This document shows, in pieces, positions 41,739 through 44,711 of a stretch of DNA of 44,711 bases. The notes under the pieces are model-generated. The model was given only the letters and a program-made list of their open reading frames with translations. It was not told where the DNA came from and did no database searches. The translations under genes were made by a program, and so were the position numbers. How positions within the stretch are numbered: position 1 is the first letter of the stretch; each line of letters starts with the position of its first letter. Source of the stretch: an uncultured Collinsella sp. (GTDB taxonomy: Bacteria; Actinomycetota; Coriobacteriia; Coriobacteriales; Coriobacteriaceae); the NCBI GenBank assembly GCA_902470695.1, contig CABRHH010000023.1, forward strand, positions 1 through 44,711. The letters are read 5' to 3'.

Positions 41739-42941
41739 TTACGGCTCTTTGCGGGACGGCAGCTGTACCTGGGATTCCTGGTAGCGCTTGGGCGTGATGT
41801 GCGCGACCTTCTTGAAGGTGCGGGAGAAGTGCGAGGAGTCGAAGAAGCCGAGCGCCGTGGCCACGTCGGTGACGGACAGCCCGCTTCTGAGCATGACCTT
41901 GGCCTCCTCGATCTTGCGCTTCATGATGTACTGTTGGATCGTGGCGCCCGTCTCGGCCTTGAATTTCTTCTGCACGGCCGAGGTACTCAGGTGGAACGCG
42001 TCGGCGATCTGCTGCACGCGCAGCGCGCGGTTGGTGTTGAGGCCGATGAACTGCACGATGCTCGTGACCAGCTGCGAGTAGCCGTGCGCGCGGGTTTTGC
42101 CCACCTCGGCGGTAAAGAACACAATCGCCGCGTCGCGGATCTTCAGCACGCCCTGCAGGGTGTGTGCCTCCTCTGTTCGGCGGATGAACGCGTCGCGCGC
42201 CAGCGTGGACTCCACGATATCGCAGCCGGCGTCGATGCCGGCGCGCGATAGCTTCTGGAACACCACGATCGAGTAGTTCTTCTCGCTGCGCAGCATGTCG
42301 CCCGAGGTGCTGGGGATGACGGCGTTGCCCAGACGGAACACCATATCCTTCAGGTCCTCCACCTTGCCGGCGTTTACGTAGGACAGGATTTCGGACTCGT
42401 AGTAATACAGATACGACTGCGGGTCGAACGTGCGCCCGTCGTACTTGCCGATGCGCTCGCGGTCGAAGTCCATGTAGAACGAGCGCACGTAGGCGTGCAG
42501 GTCCTCGGACAGCGGATCTTCCAAGCTGCCGGTGAAGCAGTAGTTGATATGCGTGATGATGTCGCGTAGGTCGCCCAGGGCGTACAGGGGCAGCTCCTGC
42601 AGGTAGGTGGTGAGCATGCGCCACTCGCGCTGGGGAATATCCTGCTCGGCGAGCTTCTGCTCGAGCGATTCGCGGTCGATCACATTGCAGCGGAACGGGC
42701 CGAACAGCGCATAGCGGTCATCGATGGAGTACAGGATGAACATCTCGCCGAAGCTGCCGGTCAGGATGCTGAACCCACGCTCCTGCATGGAGGCGTCCGA
42801 CGCCATGCGGCGGAAATCGTAGTTTACGATTTTTGCGGTATCGGAGGTGAACGATGCGATAAGATTAAACGACCTATCGAATAGGTGAATTGGCATGTGC
42901 GATAGCACGTGGATCGACTTCAGTATCTTCTCGGTGCTCAT
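41739..42941 (-). CDS. AraC-family transcriptional regulator
   Basis: A 400-residue regulator. The C-terminal 100 residues form the AraC double HTH: NTNRALRVQQIADAFHLSTSAVQKKFK for the first motif, then SVTDVATALGFFDSSHFSRTFKKV with the conserved GF.D.S.FSR.FK pattern, ending THITPKRYQ-like. The N-terminal 290 residues are a sensor region that I do not recognise; a similar long N-terminus occurs in AraC regulators of gut Actinobacteria and Firmicutes that respond to metabolites. ATG 42941 has AGGGAGGG just upstream. It is divergent from the surface-protein gene and could control it or the adjacent amidohydrolases. Confidence 0.88.
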   Translation of the reverse strand: MSTEKILKSIHVLSHMPIHLFDRSFNLIASFTSDTAKIVNYDFRRMASDASMQERGFSILTGSFGEMFILYSIDDRYALFGPFRCNVIDRESLEQKLAEQDIPQREWRMLTTYLQELPLYALGDLRDIITHINYCFTGSLEDPLSEDLHAYVRSFYMDFDRERIGKYDGRTFDPQSYLYYYESEILSYVNAGKVEDLKDMVFRLGNAVIPSTSGDMLRSEKNYSIVVFQKLSRAGIDAGCDIVESTLARDAFIRRTEEAHTLQGVLKIRDAAIVFFTAEVGKTRAHGYSQLVTSIVQFIGLNTNRALRVQQIADAFHLSTSAVQKKFKAETGATIQQYIMKRKIEEAKVMLRSGLSVTDVATALGFFDSSHFSRTFKKVAHITPKRYQESQVQLPSRKEP

Positions 42942-43222
42942 TCAGCCCTCCCTCAAACAGTTGCATCTGTCCATCATGCGACAAATTCTCTGTTCGTACA
43001 AACCGGTGGGCATGGATGTAAATCGAGCGGCAAATGCGCAGGTCAAGAGGTCTAACCATCCATATGTGACATGCTATCTTACAAAACTGTTGTAGCAAAA
43101 GTACCATCTATGCGTGCTCTATACAAAAAACTGTCAATAAACTCGCGCGCTTTGTACCGTCAAGGCCGATACGTACATTTGCTATGGGCGGAGCCGCAAT
43201 ACCATGTCGTATTCAAAAGGAT
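42942..43222. other. AT-rich divergent promoter region
   Basis: About 280 bases clearly more AT-rich than the rest of the window, between the AraC regulator and the surface-protein gene. Candidate elements are GTGACA (43066-43071) and TATACA (43120-43125), but no pair with standard spacing can be assigned. The region is long enough for regulator sites; none with clear dyad symmetry is seen. Confidence 0.45.
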
Positions 43223-43240
43223 GCCTCGCGTTCGCGAGGC
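43223..43240 (+). other. Stable hairpin in the 5' leader of the surface-protein gene
   Basis: GCCTCGCG (43223-43230), TT, CGCGAGGC (43233-43240): an 8-bp perfect inverted repeat, 14 bases before the GAAAGG ribosome binding site (43255-43260). Possible translational or mRNA-stability control element. Confidence 0.6.
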
Positions 43241-43268
43241 CCATGACGACATGCGAAAGGCGCGTTAC

Positions 43269-44688
43269 ATGGTACAACGGAACTCGGCTCAAGACGAGCT
43301 GCAGCAGGCGGCACGCGAGGCGGTCCGCAACGAACTGCGCAGCAACCGCGAGCATGGCCGTGCACGCAGCTGGCGTGGCGCGGCGGCGATGGTGCTTGCC
43401 CTATCGATGGCGGGTGCGGCGGTGCCGAACCTGGCCATGGCCGACATCCCCACGGCCAACCGAACGATGGATATCACGACTCACTATGATGTCACTGGCG
43501 TGGAGAGCTCTTCGCTGCGTTATGCGTTCACGCGCTACAACAGCGTGGATGCCGACGGCACGATCCGCCTCACGGTCACCAAGTGGGCGACGGGTGCGAC
43601 GGACTGGGGTACAGACAAGAAAAACCCCTATGCCGGCCAGTACATCCTGAGCTTCACGAACGAGGAGTTCTACAAGCAGATCGAGAGCATCCAGATTGAC
43701 GGCGGCTCGAAGGCATTCCTCACCAAGCACGACGACGGCGCCATGTGGATGGTGCCCGCCAACGCGGCGAATCTGCAGACGGGCCTGATCGGCGTGGTCA
43801 CCAATCGCGACCTCAAGATCAAGCTCAAGGACGGCAAGACCCTCGAGAGCCTGGGCATGGACGGCACGCCGATTGGCTTCGAGTCGGTGTGGATCAAGGG
43901 TAACGGTGCCATCGCGCGGGAGTCCGTCTCCACCGGCTACATCCAGCAGAAAGGCTCGATGAGCAAGGCTGAGATGGACACCGGCTTCACGCGGGGCCAG
44001 ATGGGCAACTCCGTCATCATGGATACGCACAACATGCGCATCCTGTCCGTGCACAGCTTCAAGCCCAACGAGAACTACCTGCAGAGCGACTACCAGTGGG
44101 TGCTCTACATCAAGGAGCAGATCCCCGAGGCGCTGCTGCCCTATATCGAGCCGGGCGAGGTCGAGATCTACAGCTCCGACACGCAGGGCAGCCCTAGCAG
44201 CGGCCGTACCGTGTTCAAGGTGAGCGTGGACAACAAGGGCCTGGTGGACACGAGCCGTGAGCCGGAGCTGACCATCATCGGCAACAACACGAGTGACCAG
44301 CGTTCCAAGGTGCGCAGCAACAACGATCAGATTTTCTGGGGCACGCTCGGCCAGAGCCGCAACTACACCATCTCCTACAAGGTGAAGGAGGGCGTGACGC
44401 TCGGGGAGTTCTCCCGCGCGCTCAACGACTACATCACCGAGCACAACGAGCGCATGCTGTTCAGCTCCTGGCTTGAGGCCGACTATCTGGACAACGAGGG
44501 TACCAAGAAGGACGGTGGCGCCGCGCCCAAGCAGCTCACGGGCAGCTACGCCAACTCCTACCTGCGCACGAACGACTCGGACAAAGATGGGCTGTTCGAC
44601 TTCGTGGAGTTCGAGTACGGCACCAACATCCGCAAGGTCGATACAGACGGTGACGGCGTGCCCGACGGCCAGGAGGTACTGGTCGACA
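43269..44688 (+). CDS. Secreted surface protein, 3'-truncated by the contig end
   Basis: The frame is open from ATG 43269 to the end of the window without a stop; about 473 residues are genomic. A polar charged N-terminus of about 38 residues leads into a signal peptide core (GAAAMVLALSMAGAAVPNLA) with a likely cleavage after LAMA. The exported part is rich in Asn, Thr, Tyr and Asp (YNSVDADGTIRLTVTKW, GGSKAFLTKHDDGAMW) and has no domain I can name. Near the truncation are calcium-binding thrombospondin type 3-like repeats (NDSDKDGLFDFVEFEYG, VDTDGDGVPDGQEVL). The expected wall-anchor region is missing. GAAAGG lies 8 bases before the ATG. Probably a large adhesin or matrix-binding protein. Confidence 0.8.
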
Positions 44689-44711
44689 AGATCGGAAGAG
44701 CGTCGTGTAGG
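44689..44711 (+). other. Illumina adapter sequence at the contig end (artefact)
   Basis: The last 23 bases begin AGATCGGAAGAGCGTCGTGT and equal the start of the standard TruSeq adapter. They extend the surface-protein frame artificially and should not be treated as genomic. Confidence 0.95.

Noticed and set aside
43401..44444. Minus-strand frame of 347 codons at the right end
   Set aside because: The plus-strand frame has a ribosome binding site, a signal peptide and calcium-binding repeats; the minus frame shows none.

Overview
The window is a 44.7 kb, high-GC, gene-dense piece of a bacterial chromosome and probably one end of a draft contig. The last 23 bases match the start of the Illumina TruSeq adapter, so true genomic sequence appears to stop near 44688. 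The gene set points to a gut-type actinobacterium of the class Coriobacteriia (Collinsella or a relative). The indicators are NAD-dependent LigA with an Ala-rich N-terminus, an Asp23/AmaP operon, a Phd-PIN module, an OPT transporter, a beta-glucoside-type PTS, mycobacterial-style dCTP deaminase features, and TANNNT-type -10 boxes. The taxonomic assignment is inference from content, not from a search.

Left part (1-16 kb). ligA is followed by a MarR repressor and a heterodimeric ABC exporter in one overlapping operon, with a doubled TTGATATATCAA operator placed over the promoter and ribosome binding site. A 1.1 kb non-coding stretch follows (7419-8565). It is filled with alternating blocks of a 30-bp tandem repeat and its inverted, about 41-bp relatives. 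Next come engB and mtnN (minus strand), a short YitT membrane protein, an Fe-S-type flavoprotein, a Phd/PIN toxin-antitoxin pair with small tandem repeats beside it, coaX, and an OPT-family transporter.

Middle part (16-28.5 kb). A tandem ABC pair resembling the IrtAB/YbtPQ siderophore-type family has its own promoter below a 12-bp perfect stem-loop. Housekeeping genes follow: an Nfu-type Fe-S protein, dcd, lgt, glmM, a large polytopic DUF6020-like membrane protein and yebC. An envelope-stress operon comes next (amaP, DUF2273 protein, Asp23).

Right part (28.5-44.7 kb). metNIQ encodes a methionine ABC importer. It is preceded by a compact leader that looks like ribosome-mediated transcription attenuation by methionine: a promoter placed for a leaderless transcript, a 26-codon peptide with four clustered Met codons, and a strong intrinsic terminator. 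I consider this the most interesting element in the window. Directly downstream are a PRD-type PTS regulator lacking expected phosphorylation residues, a PTS EIIBC permease, a metallo-beta-lactamase-fold hydrolase and a GH1 6-phospho-beta-glucosidase; together they form a beta-glucoside utilisation cluster. A full-length YitT protein, an M20 amidohydrolase, a YtcJ-like amidohydrolase and an AraC-family regulator follow. The regulator is divergent from a large secreted surface protein that is cut off by the contig end and has no stop codon in the window.
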